Shown piece by piece: positions 7,708-14,667 of a DNA stretch of 14,667 bases. Where the stretch lies: the NCBI GenBank assembly GCA_964498075.1, contig CAZCGA010000150.1, positions 1 to 14,667 on the forward strand, written 5' to 3'. The notes below the pieces were generated by a model, which saw only the letters and a program-made list of their open reading frames with translations, was not told the DNA's origin and did not search any database. Origin of the DNA: CAZCGA01 sp964498075 (GTDB taxonomy: Bacteria > Desulfobacterota > Binatia > HRBIN30). Position numbers and translations under genes: made by a program. Every line of letters starts with the position of its first letter. Positions within the stretch are counted from its first letter, which is position 1.

Positions 7708-7780
7708 GGGGCTGTAGCTCAGTTGGGAGAGCGCCTGAATGGCATTCAGGAGGTCGACGGTTCGACTCCGTTCAGCTCCA
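7708..7780 (+). tRNA. tRNA-Ala (anticodon GGC)
   Basis: A 73-base tRNA with a complete cloverleaf. The acceptor stem is GGGGCTG (7708-7714) with CAGCTCC (7773-7779), one G-T wobble, and discriminator A7780. The D arm contains TAGCTCAGTTGGGAGAGC. The anticodon stem CCTGA/TCAGG (7734-7738 with 7746-7750) encloses loop ATGGCAT, so the anticodon is GGC at 7741-7743 (reads GCC/GCU alanine codons). The variable loop has five bases. The T arm is GACGG/CCGTT around TTCGACT. CCA is not encoded. It lies between pspA and the lipoprotein-like gene on the same strand. Confidence 0.97.
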
Positions 7781-7812
7781 CTCTTCCGCTTCACGCGTCA
7801 AAGGAGTCAACG

Positions 7813-8067
7813 ATGCAGGGGTGGCAGGGTTGTCTGGTCCTGATGAGCTTCGTTGCCGTCGTCTGTCTGGCCAGCGGCTGCGCCGCGCGGACGCCGTACC
7901 CGACGTACGAGGAGGACGAGACCAGTATTGAACGACCGGCGGAACCGCTGGATGAGGAGCAGAGTCTGACGGACCGGATCGGCGAGGTCGGCGTCGTGCT
8001 CCTGGTCGTGGTCGTGACCATCGGTGGGATCGTGGGGACGCTGTTCGCCCTCAGTGCCCTGCCCTGA
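7813..8067 (+). CDS. small putative lipoprotein with C-terminal membrane helix
   Basis: An 84-residue protein from ATG 7813 with AAAGGAG at 7800-7806. The frame is open upstream through the tRNA gene, which cannot be coding, so this start is secure. The N-terminal hydrophobic stretch (7-22) ends in LASGC (19-23), a lipobox-like signal with Cys23 as lipid attachment site, although the n-region lacks Lys/Arg. A polar acidic segment follows (about 30-55). A second strongly hydrophobic helix at 59-80 (GEVGVVLLVVVVTIGGIVGT) may anchor the C-terminus. Function is unknown. Its ATG is only 32 bases after the tRNA, too close for an independent promoter. Confidence 0.72.
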   Translation: MQGWQGCLVLMSFVAVVCLASGCAARTPYPTYEEDETSIERPAEPLDEEQSLTDRIGEVGVVLLVVVVTIGGIVGTLFALSALP

Positions 8068-8086
8068 AGTAGCCGCTGCGTCCCGA

Positions 8087-9238
8087 CTACGCGGCTCGCT
8101 GTTTCAGCAGGTCGCGGGCGATCACGACGCGCTGGATCTGCGACGTGCCCTCGTAGATCTGGAGCAGCTTGGCGTCGCGCATCAGCTTCTCCACCGGGTA
8201 CTCCTTCATGTAGCCGTACCCGCCGAACACTTGCACGGCATCGGTGGTGATTCGCAGCGTCGCATCCGCGCCAAACGCGTTGGCGTAGCTCGCGACGATG
8301 GAGGCCGGCGCGCCCTGGTCCAGCACCCAGGCGGCCTTGTAGGTGAGCAGCCGCATCGCTTCGACCGCGATCGCCATGTCCGCCAGCATGAGCTGGATCG
8401 CCTGGAAGTTCGCGATCGGTTGTCCGAACTGCTGGCGCTCCAGCGCGTAGCGGGTCGCTTCGTCGAGGGCGCGTTGCGAGATGCCGATGGCGACGGCGCC
8501 GAGCGCGGGCCGGGTGCGATCGAAGCTCTGCATCGCGATCTCGAAGCCGTGGCCCTCCTCGCCCACGAGCGCCGAGCGCGGCACCTTGACGTCTTCGAAC
8601 ACCACCTCGCCGGTATCGGCGGCGCGCTGGCCGAGCTTGTCGTGCAGCCGCTTCTTGCGAATGCCCGACGTGTCCCCCGGCACCACAAAGCAGGAGATGC
8701 CCTGGTGTCCGAGGCTCCGGTCCTTGGTGGCAAAGGCCGCGTACCAGTTGGCCATCGTGCCGTTGGAGATGAAGTCTTTCACACCGTTGAGGACGTACTC
8801 GTCACCGACGCGCCGGTACATCGTCGACATGCCGGCGACGTCGTAGCCCGCACCCGGCTCGGTGGTGCAGAAGGCGGCGAAGGCAAGCTCGTGCGTCAGC
8901 TGGCCCAGGTAGCGTTGCTTCTGCGCGTCGTTGCCGGCGACCAGCAGCGGCACCGCGGCCAGGCTGTTGGCCGCGAGCGCGTTGGCAATGCCAGCGCAGC
9001 CGTAGTTGAGCTCCTCGAGGATGAGGATCGTGTCCAATACGCCGAGGCCGAGGCCGCCGAATTCCTTCGGCACCGTCAGATTCATGAGACCCAGCTCCCA
9101 GGCCTTGCGACAGATGTCGCGCGGGAAGGTCTCCGTTTCATCGTAGCGCGCTGCGATAGGAATGATCTCTTCGGCGGCAAACTTCTTGGCGAGCTCCCGG
9201 AGCTCGCGTTGCTCGGGCGTCATTTCGAACGAAAACAT
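8087..9238 (-). CDS. acyl-CoA dehydrogenase
   Basis: A 383-residue flavoenzyme that oxidises acyl-CoA to trans-2-enoyl-CoA, passing electrons to ETF. The start ATG (9238) has GGGAGGAG (complement of 9243-9250) just upstream. The three ACAD domains are evident: an N-terminal helical part with EFGGLGLG (59-66), a middle beta domain with CTTEPGAGYDVAGM (124-137) and ISNGTMANW (157-165) that contacts FAD, and a C-terminal helical part with RQQFGQPIANFQAIQ (268-282) and QVFGGYGYMKEYPVE (336-350). Catalytic base Glu363 lies in QIYEGTSQIQR (360-370), the position of Glu376 in medium-chain ACAD, so it is the short/medium-chain type. Substrate length cannot be read reliably. It is convergent with the lipoprotein gene (19-base gap) and divergent from the surface-protein gene. 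Confidence 0.96.
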   Translation of the reverse strand: MFSFEMTPEQRELRELAKKFAAEEIIPIAARYDETETFPRDICRKAWELGLMNLTVPKEFGGLGLGVLDTILILEELNYGCAGIANALAANSLAAVPLLVAGNDAQKQRYLGQLTHELAFAAFCTTEPGAGYDVAGMSTMYRRVGDEYVLNGVKDFISNGTMANWYAAFATKDRSLGHQGISCFVVPGDTSGIRKKRLHDKLGQRAADTGEVVFEDVKVPRSALVGEEGHGFEIAMQSFDRTRPALGAVAIGISQRALDEATRYALERQQFGQPIANFQAIQLMLADMAIAVEAMRLLTYKAAWVLDQGAPASIVASYANAFGADATLRITTDAVQVFGGYGYMKEYPVEKLMRDAKLLQIYEGTSQIQRVVIARDLLKQRAA

Positions 9239-9419
9239 CGTGCTCCTCCCGGTCGTGCACCACGCGGGAACGGCAAACGCGTGGCGGGGACCGCCTCTCG
9301 CCTAGCACCTTCGCCGCGGCAGAATCCAGGGGGGTTCCCGCCGCGTGACGCGCTGCAACTGCGCGTTTGCACGCGCGCTAGCTCGCACGCCCTTCTTTCT
9401 CCGCGGCTGGTGTTTTCGT

Positions 9420-9448
9420 TTGACAAACAGAGACCGTCCGTTAGAGAT
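9420..9448 (+). promoter_or_regulatory. candidate sigma-70 promoter for the surface protein
   Basis: A perfect -35 hexamer TTGACA (9420-9425) is followed by TAGAGA/AGAGAT-like -10 choices at 9442-9448 with a spacer of 16-17. The -10 matches only about three bases. The rest of the 281-base intergenic region (9239-9519) shows no other clear element beyond the GAGGAG ribosome site at 9508-9513. Divergent control with the acyl-CoA dehydrogenase is possible. Confidence 0.45.
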
Positions 9449-9519
9449 TAGGTCTTCATTGCTACGCAGCGGCTTGACCAGAATTGCGCGCGGTGCAGGT
9501 AAGTTTTGAGGAGAAGCAC

Positions 9520-12384
9520 ATGAGACGATTGTCCCCCGAAGTCCTGGCATTGGCGTTTGCGACGCTGGTTGCGTCTCCCGCCGGTGCGCAGATCACCCTG
9601 GTGCCGGGGCCGCCGCATCTGGTTTCTTTTGCGCCGAAGTTCATCGCTGCTGCAGATTTCAACAAGGACGGAATCAAAGATGCGGTCGTCACCAATTCGA
9701 CCAGCCGGAAGGTGACCGTGCTCTTCGGCGCCACCGACGGATCGTTCGGATCCCTCTTGGACGTCCCCGTCGGCCGCGTCCTGCGTGGGATCGCCGCCGG
9801 CGACCTGAACAGCGACACCAACCCGGACATCGCCGTCGTCGATTTGCTCGATGGCCGCGTCTTCAGGGTCACCGGCAACGGTGATGGAACCTTCAACCAA
9901 GCCGAAACCTTTCCCATAGGGCTGCGCCCCCTCGACGTTACGATCGGCAACTTCGACGGCCAGAACGGCAACGACTTGGCGTCGGCCAACCCCCCGACCA
10001 ACCGCGCCACCGTCCTGTTGAACCGCGGTGGCAACCGCGGCTTCTTCCCCCTCGGCACGTTCAACTTGGGCAATAACCCGAAGCGCCTCGAATCGGCCGA
10101 CCTGAATGGCGACGGCTTCGATGACCTCATCGCAGTCAATTCGGGGACCCGCGCGGCGGACGACGTGAGCGTGGTGCTGAACACCGGAAATGGCAGCTTC
10201 CAACCGCCGAACAACTTCGTCGTCGGCGCGGGCGCCAAGGATCTCGGGATTATCGACATCAATGGCGATAGTGCACCGGACTGCCTCGTGCTCAACGCCG
10301 CCGCCATCACTGCGCTGAACACGTTCTCGGTCTCGGTGTTGCTCAACAAGCCCGAAGGTGTGCGCTGCGAGGACGTGGCCAAGCAGGCGACCGGACGACG
10401 AGTGGGGAGCGGACTCTTCTGCATCGAGCCCGCGGTCACGGTGCGGTGTCCCGCCACCATCAGCGGCATCTTGATCGACTGCACTCCCAATTTCCTCGCG
10501 GCGGGAGACTTCGACGGTGACGGGTTTGCCGACTTTGCGATCTCGTTCTTCACACGCAACCAGGCTGCCGGGGGCGCCAACCCGCCGGGGCTGATCGAGG
10601 CCTACAACGGGCACGGCGACGGCACGTTTGACTTCGCACAGACGGTGAACCTGATCAACGGCTTCGACCCTCAAGGTATCGTTGCTGCGGACTTCACCGG
10701 CGACACGATTGCCGACATTGCCGTCGCCCAGTTGGGCTCCAACAGTGTGCGCATCCTGAGCAGCCTGGCGCCACCAAAGCGCAGCCCTGGCGACGCCTGC
10801 GAAACCGATCGGCAGTGCAGCACCGGCTCGTGTGTTGACAAGGTGTGCTGCGGATCGATCTCGTGCCCGAGTGGCCAGTTCTGCAACATCCCCGGGCACG
10901 AGGGAACATGCTCGCCGCCTGCTCCGAACGGCACGCGCTGCGACACCGACACCCAGTGTGCCTCCACCTTCTGCGTCGACGGCTTCTGCTGCGGCACGCG
11001 CACTTGCCCAAGTGGCGAGTTCTGCAACACGGGCGAGTGCATGAACCCGACCGGCAACGGCACCCAGTGCACCGACGGCGAGCAGTGTGAGTCCGGGTTC
11101 TGCACCGACGGCGTCTGCTGCGCCACCGAGGAATGTCCGGTGGACCAAACGTGCAACATTCCGGGGCTCGAGGGCACCTGCAATATGCGCCACGACAACG
11201 GCGTGCCCTGCACCGAGAACGGGCAGTGCCTCACCGGCTTCTGCGTCGACGGCGTGTGCTGCCTGACCAGCACGTGCCCGGCCGGGCAGTTCTGCAACCT
11301 CGAGGGTCGGGAGGGAGTCTGCAACTTGCGACCGACGCCGTCGTTCACGCCGACGCTGACCCAGACGCCGACGCGGACACCGACGCCGACGCGCACGCCC
11401 ACACCGCAGCCGACGGGCTTCGCCTGCGAGGGCGGCGTCGAGTGCACCACGGGTTTCTGCGTCGACGGCGTGTGCTGTAGCTCAGCAGTGTGCCCGCCCG
11501 GCATGCGCTGCAACGTCGAAGGGAAGAAAGGACAGTGTGTCCTTCCGCCGCCGGCGGCGAACGGTCAACCGTGCGCCATCGACGCAAATTGTCTGTCGGG
11601 TCACTGTGTCGAGATTGTAAATGGGACCGGCGTCTGCTGCGGCTCGGCGACGTGCCCAGTGGGCCAGTCCTGTAAAGTCCCCGGCAAAGAGGGCAATTGC
11701 TCCAACTTCCCCACATCGACGCCGAGTTTGACACCGACGCAAACGCCAACGCCGACACCCAAAGGCCCGGGAGCACCGTGTAGCGTCAAGGCCGACTGCC
11801 GCAGCGACCTCTTCTGCACCAACGCCGTCTGCTGCACGTCTTCATCGTGTAACTCCGGTCAACGCTGCGACGTGGAAGGCAACGAGGGCTCTTGCCACAC
11901 CGTTCCGACGCCGACTCCGACGCTGAAGCCGCCGGGCGCTCCCTGCGATCCATCCGGACCCAACCCGTGCGACTTCGACTTGGTCTGCAACAGTGACGGC
12001 GTGTGTTGCGAGGAGGACGTTTGCCCGCAGGGCCAGCGTTGCGACATCTCCGGTTTGGAGGGCGTTTGCTCCGATCCAAAGGGGCCGGGCGAGGATTGCG
12101 AGAAGAATGCGGATTGCGCGGAAGGGCTATCGTGCGTGTTCAATGGGGAGCTGGGCGGTTTCGTCTGTACGGCGCCGCCGACACCGTTGCCTACGGTGAT
12201 CTTTGAGCCCACGCCGACGCCGATTCCTCCCGACGTCACCATCAGCCGCGGCGGTGGGTGTTCAATCGGCCGCAGCGGCACCGATCGCTCGAGCGCGTGG
12301 CTGCTCGCCGCCTTCCCGGTCGCCGTCTGGCTGCGGCGCCGCGGACGGGTGCGCGTTCGCATCCACCGCGCTCGGCGCAAGTAG
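9520..12384 (+). CDS. secreted FG-GAP/Cys-rich repeat protein with sorting-like C-terminus
   Basis: A 954-residue exported protein from ATG 9520 (GAGGAG at 9508-9513). Residues 1-24 are a signal peptide ending ASPAGA-Q. About 40-420 hold seven FG-GAP-type Asp motifs starting at D46, D95, D146, D194, D246, D330 and D391 (DxNxDGxxD style). This suggests a seven-bladed calcium-binding beta-propeller. Residues 427-890 contain eight full and one partial repeats with an 8-Cys pattern (roughly CxxxxQC..GFCVDGVCC...CP.GQ.CN..G.EG.C), interrupted by Thr-Pro linkers at about 605-633, 731-748, 795-803 and 885-905. The end has GGGCSIGRSG (911-920, Cys914), a helix (about 925-938) and a run of Arg residues, similar in layout to MYXO-CTERM-like sorting signals. 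It likely sits on the cell surface, possibly as an adhesin or matrix/metal-binding protein. Cysteines could form four disulfides per repeat. Function is inferred only from architecture. Confidence 0.88.
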   Translation: MRRLSPEVLALAFATLVASPAGAQITLVPGPPHLVSFAPKFIAAADFNKDGIKDAVVTNSTSRKVTVLFGATDGSFGSLLDVPVGRVLRGIAAGDLNSDTNPDIAVVDLLDGRVFRVTGNGDGTFNQAETFPIGLRPLDVTIGNFDGQNGNDLASANPPTNRATVLLNRGGNRGFFPLGTFNLGNNPKRLESADLNGDGFDDLIAVNSGTRAADDVSVVLNTGNGSFQPPNNFVVGAGAKDLGIIDINGDSAPDCLVLNAAAITALNTFSVSVLLNKPEGVRCEDVAKQATGRRVGSGLFCIEPAVTVRCPATISGILIDCTPNFLAAGDFDGDGFADFAISFFTRNQAAGGANPPGLIEAYNGHGDGTFDFAQTVNLINGFDPQGIVAADFTGDTIADIAVAQLGSNSVRILSSLAPPKRSPGDACETDRQCSTGSCVDKVCCGSISCPSGQFCNIPGHEGTCSPPAPNGTRCDTDTQCASTFCVDGFCCGTRTCPSGEFCNTGECMNPTGNGTQCTDGEQCESGFCTDGVCCATEECPVDQTCNIPGLEGTCNMRHDNGVPCTENGQCLTGFCVDGVCCLTSTCPAGQFCNLEGREGVCNLRPTPSFTPTLTQTPTRTPTPTRTPTPQPTGFACEGGVECTTGFCVDGVCCSSAVCPPGMRCNVEGKKGQCVLPPPAANGQPCAIDANCLSGHCVEIVNGTGVCCGSATCPVGQSCKVPGKEGNCSNFPTSTPSLTPTQTPTPTPKGPGAPCSVKADCRSDLFCTNAVCCTSSSCNSGQRCDVEGNEGSCHTVPTPTPTLKPPGAPCDPSGPNPCDFDLVCNSDGVCCEEDVCPQGQRCDISGLEGVCSDPKGPGEDCEKNADCAEGLSCVFNGELGGFVCTAPPTPLPTVIFEPTPTPIPPDVTISRGGGCSIGRSGTDRSSAWLLAAFPVAVWLRRRGRVRVRIHRARRK

Positions 12385-14232
12385 TGCAGCACAGGCCGCC
12401 CGCCACTCGGAAAGCTGAGTGGCGGGTGCCGCGCTGATCGGCAGCACGCACCCGTCGGTTTCGCCCCGGTCGCGAAGCCACGCGGCGAGAATCGTTGTCC
12501 CTTCGACTTCGTCGCGGCGCAGCGAGGTCGACTGATACAGCGGCAGCTGTGCCGCGACCTTCTCCACCAGCCCAGGAACCTCCGACTCGTCATACACCGG
12601 CGCGCGGAACGCCAAACGTCCGCTGAGCACGACGTAGGCGAGCAGCGCGCCACGGTCGACGGTCGGCTGCAGAATCAGGAAGCTCCGCTGCGCGGCGATC
12701 CAGCCCAGGGCTCGCTGGCGGCGTGTCAGAACGTCGAGCAGATCGAGATCGCGTTGCGCTCTGGCGGCGGCTTCAAAGCGCAGCGCCGTCGTGTGGCCGT
12801 CGCGCCGCTGTATCAAAGCACGCGCAGTGGTTTCGCCGTCACCCTGGAGCAGGGCCAGGCAGTCGTCGACTTGCTGCCGGTACGCTTCCACCGACACGCG
12901 CGCGGCACACGGCGCCGTACACGCGCCCACCTGACCTTGGAAGCATGGCGCGATGGCAGCGTCGGGCGCCAGCGGCCCGGCGCAGCCGCGCAGACGGAAC
13001 TGGCGGGTGAGCAGACTCAACACCTGCTCGGCCTGCTCGCGGCCGCGAAACGGACCGATGTATCGTGCCGTGCCCGCCGCGAGCCGGTTGGTGATGAACA
13101 GCCTCGGAAACCTGTCGCCGACCGTGAGCTTGAGGTAGGCGACGCGCGGCAAGTGCTTCCCCAACCGATTGTACGGCGGCTTGTGCTGGCGAATCGCCTC
13201 GGCCTCGGTGAGCGCGGCGTCGAGCTCCGAGCCGGTGACCTGCACACGCACGTCGCGGCTGTGGCGGATCAGGTCCAGCGTCTTGTCGGAGTGTCCGGCG
13301 GCGTTGCTCAGGTAGTTGCCGACTCGGTCCCTCAGGCTCTTCGCCTTGCCGATGTACAGCAGGCGACCGTCGCCGTCGAAGAGCTGGTAGATGCCCGGCG
13401 CGCTGGGCAGGCGCTCCACTTTCTCGCGCCGCAGCAGGCAGATGAACGGGCGGCCATCGCGCGCCTGATTCTGCAGATCGAGCGCCTGATCCAACCGTAC
13501 GATGCCGCGCGCCGCCAGCAGCTCCAACAGGTGGAACAAGATCTCGACCGTGATGCGCACGTCGCCGAGGGCGCGGTGCCGGTCGTTTTGCGGGATGGCG
13601 AAGTGCGCCGCTAACGCGTCGAGCCCGCGCCGGCGCTGCTGCGGCAACACGCGCCGGGCGAGCTTGAGCGTACACAGCCAGGGGTTTGGCAGCGGCCGCC
13701 CGGCGTAGGCGACGGCGGCAGCATTGAGAAAGCTCAGATCGAACTTGGCGTTGTGCGCGATCAGGACGTCACTGCCGAGGAAATCGTGGAAGCGCCTCCA
13801 CACGTCCGCCAGCGGCGGCTGATCCACCAGCATCGCGTCGTCGATCCCCGTGAGTCGCGTGATGAACGGCGGGAGTCGGACGCCGGGATTGACGAGCTGC
13901 TGGAACTCCTCGATCACCCGCCCGCCGCGGAGGCGCGCCGCGCCGATCTCGATGATCCCCGCCGGGCTCGCGGTCATGCCGGTCGTCTCGATGTCGCAGA
14001 CGACCAAGGTGGTGTCGCGCAGCGGTTGGGCCAGCGCCTCGTGCAAGCGTGCGCCCCAGCGTCCCTCCGTCTCGCGCCACACGAAGCGCGCGTCACCCGA
14101 CAGCAGCCCGTGCACGAAGCGGGGGCCGAACTCCGGGTCGCTGCCCGGTTGCGTGAACACCAGATCGAGGAGCTCGCGCGGCGACGCGCCGGCCGGGCGT
14201 TCGAGCAAGTAGGCGTGGAGCTTGTCCCGCAC
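12262..14232 (-). CDS. DnaQ-like exonuclease fused to UvrC N-terminal GIY-YIG nuclease
   Basis: A 656-residue protein from GTG 14232 with no strong Shine-Dalgarno, so the start is uncertain. Residues 76-235 form a DEDDh 3'-5' exonuclease: ExoI with Asp80/Glu82 (VVCDIETTG), ExoII HNAKFDLSFL with Asp165, and ExoIII HRALGD with His219/Asp224. Residues 278-355 are a UvrC-type GIY-YIG nuclease: GIY (280-282), YIG (293-295, Tyr293), Arg303 and Glu343 aligning by eye with Thermotoga UvrC Tyr29, Arg39 and Glu76. Cysteines at 430, 438 and 442 (PCFQGQVGACTAPC) mirror the UvrC cysteine cluster, and 480-500 resembles a UVR motif. The UvrC C-terminal RNase H and HhH domains are absent. Such DnaQ-UvrC fusions are known, for example in Actinobacteria. 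A role in repair is likely; the exact lesion is unknown. The C-terminal ~41 residues run antisense to the preceding gene. Confidence 0.92.
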   Translation of the reverse strand: MRDKLHAYLLERPAGASPRELLDLVFTQPGSDPEFGPRFVHGLLSGDARFVWRETEGRWGARLHEALAQPLRDTTLVVCDIETTGMTASPAGIIEIGAARLRGGRVIEEFQQLVNPGVRLPPFITRLTGIDDAMLVDQPPLADVWRRFHDFLGSDVLIAHNAKFDLSFLNAAAVAYAGRPLPNPWLCTLKLARRVLPQQRRRGLDALAAHFAIPQNDRHRALGDVRITVEILFHLLELLAARGIVRLDQALDLQNQARDGRPFICLLRREKVERLPSAPGIYQLFDGDGRLLYIGKAKSLRDRVGNYLSNAAGHSDKTLDLIRHSRDVRVQVTGSELDAALTEAEAIRQHKPPYNRLGKHLPRVAYLKLTVGDRFPRLFITNRLAAGTARYIGPFRGREQAEQVLSLLTRQFRLRGCAGPLAPDAAIAPCFQGQVGACTAPCAARVSVEAYRQQVDDCLALLQGDGETTARALIQRRDGHTTALRFEAAARAQRDLDLLDVLTRRQRALGWIAAQRSFLILQPTVDRGALLAYVVLSGRLAFRAPVYDESEVPGLVEKVAAQLPLYQSTSLRRDEVEGTTILAAWLRDRGETDGCVLPISAAPATQLSEWRAACAALLAPSAVDANAHPSAAPQPDGDREGGEQPRARAIGAAAAD

Positions 14233-14309
14233 GCCCGCAGGTCTACCGCAGCCCGAAACGAAAAGCGAGCAAAGGGCGAAAATCAGGCGCTAGCGAATGG
14301 CAGGCGCGG

Positions 14310-14667
14310 TCAAGCCGCCTGGGCCTGCAGGTAGGCCTCGATGAACTGGTCGAGGTCGCCGTCGAGCACGCCGTCGGCGTTGCCGACCTCGACGCCGGTG
14401 CGGTGGTCTTTCACCATGCGATACGGATGCAGCACGTAGGAGCGGATCTGGCTGCCCCAGGCGATGTCCTTCTTCGTCTTGTCGAGGACGGCGATGCGTT
14501 CGCGCTGCTTCTCCTGCTCCAGCTCATACAGGCGCGCCCGCAGGATCTTCATGGCCATCGACTTGTTCTTGTGCTGCGAGCGCTCGTTCTGGCAGGCGAC
14601 CACGATGCCCGTCGGCAGGTGCGTGAGCCGCACTGCGGAATCGGTTTTGTTGATGTGCTGGCCACCG
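14310..14667 (-). CDS. prfB: peptide chain release factor 2, C-terminal part
   Basis: The reading frame enters at the window edge with GGQHINKTDSAVRLTH. The GGQ tripeptide, which triggers peptidyl-tRNA hydrolysis, lies at 14658-14666. The following CQNERSQHKNKSMAMK, ARLYELEQEK, and late WGSQIRSYVLHPYRMVKDHRTG and NADGVLDGDLDQFIEA blocks identify RF2 rather than RF1, which lacks the WGSQIRSYVL segment. It ends at TGA (complement of 14310-14312). The stop-codon-recognition domain and any programmed frameshift site are outside the window. The DnaQ-UvrC fusion lies 77 bases downstream on the same strand and may be co-transcribed. Confidence 0.97.
   Translation of the reverse strand, partial: GGQHINKTDSAVRLTHLPTGIVVACQNERSQHKNKSMAMKILRARLYELEQEKQRERIAVLDKTKKDIAWGSQIRSYVLHPYRMVKDHRTGVEVGNADGVLDGDLDQFIEAYLQAQAA

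Noticed and set aside
8024..9451. 475-codon plus-strand frame opposite the acyl-CoA dehydrogenase
   Set aside because: The minus-strand gene has a complete ACAD catalytic set; the plus frame is a shadow without motifs or ribosome site.
9545..9560. TGGCAT...TTTGC resembling a second sigma-54 promoter
   Set aside because: The GG and GC are eleven bases apart rather than ten, and it lies inside the signal-peptide codons of the surface-protein gene.
9448..11193. 581-codon minus-strand frame opposite the surface protein
   Set aside because: It mirrors the repetitive sense gene, shows no signal or domain, and starts within the propeller region; composition is a reverse-frame artefact.
11332..11418. 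Repetitive ACGCCG-type DNA as a possible tandem-repeat locus
   Set aside because: It is explained by a Thr-Pro linker in an open reading frame; the DNA periodicity follows the protein repeat.
12754..13614. Plus-strand frames opposite the DnaQ-UvrC fusion
   Set aside because: The fusion has all exonuclease and GIY-YIG catalytic residues on the minus strand; the opposite frames lack any motif.

Overview
This is a GC-rich stretch of a bacterial chromosome with no sign of a phage, transposon or CRISPR array. The organism cannot be named from the sequence. Several features suggest a delta-proteobacterium-like, Myxococcota or Binatota/Desulfobacterota-type lineage. These are a secreted protein with FG-GAP repeats, Thr-Pro linkers and CxxC-rich repeats ending in a MYXO-CTERM-like tail, a three-gene DsrE/TusD plus DsrH/TusB-like set, acyl-CoA metabolism genes, an NtrC-type activator with a sigma-54 promoter, and tandem GCTGANN heptads. 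That assignment is inference.

Layout. Positions 1-53 hold the 3' tail of an unidentified gene. Positions 229-1378 are a tight + strand operon of three small sulfur-relay-like proteins. Only the middle one keeps the cysteine expected for sulfur transfer. It converges on an enoyl-CoA hydratase/isomerase family gene (1411-2223, -). A short unknown protein with an HTH-like C-terminal half (2401-2727) follows, then a tiny three-helix membrane protein (2876-3094) translationally coupled through a GTGA overlap to a GNAT acetyltransferase (3091-3750).

The most coherent system is 3860-7581. A near-consensus sigma-54 promoter (TGGCAT-N5-TTGC) lies 33 bases before a 64-residue membrane protein. A membrane histidine kinase (420 aa), an NtrC-type sigma-54 response regulator (466 aa) and a PspA/IM30-like protein (239 aa) follow on the same strand with gaps of 22-40 bases. 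I read this as a self-activating envelope-stress module in which a two-component pair replaces the PspF/PspA partner-switch of enterobacteria.

Next come a heptad array and a tRNA-Ala(GGC) gene at 7708-7780. A small lipoprotein-like gene starts only 32 bases after the tRNA. An acyl-CoA dehydrogenase (8087-9238, -) follows, divergent from a 954-residue secreted protein (9520-12384) with a seven-motif FG-GAP propeller, about eight and a half 8-cysteine repeats and a C-terminal sorting-like tail. The last 123 bases of that gene lie antisense to the end of a DnaQ exonuclease/UvrC GIY-YIG fusion (12262-14232, -). The window ends inside prfB (release factor 2), truncated right at its GGQ motif.
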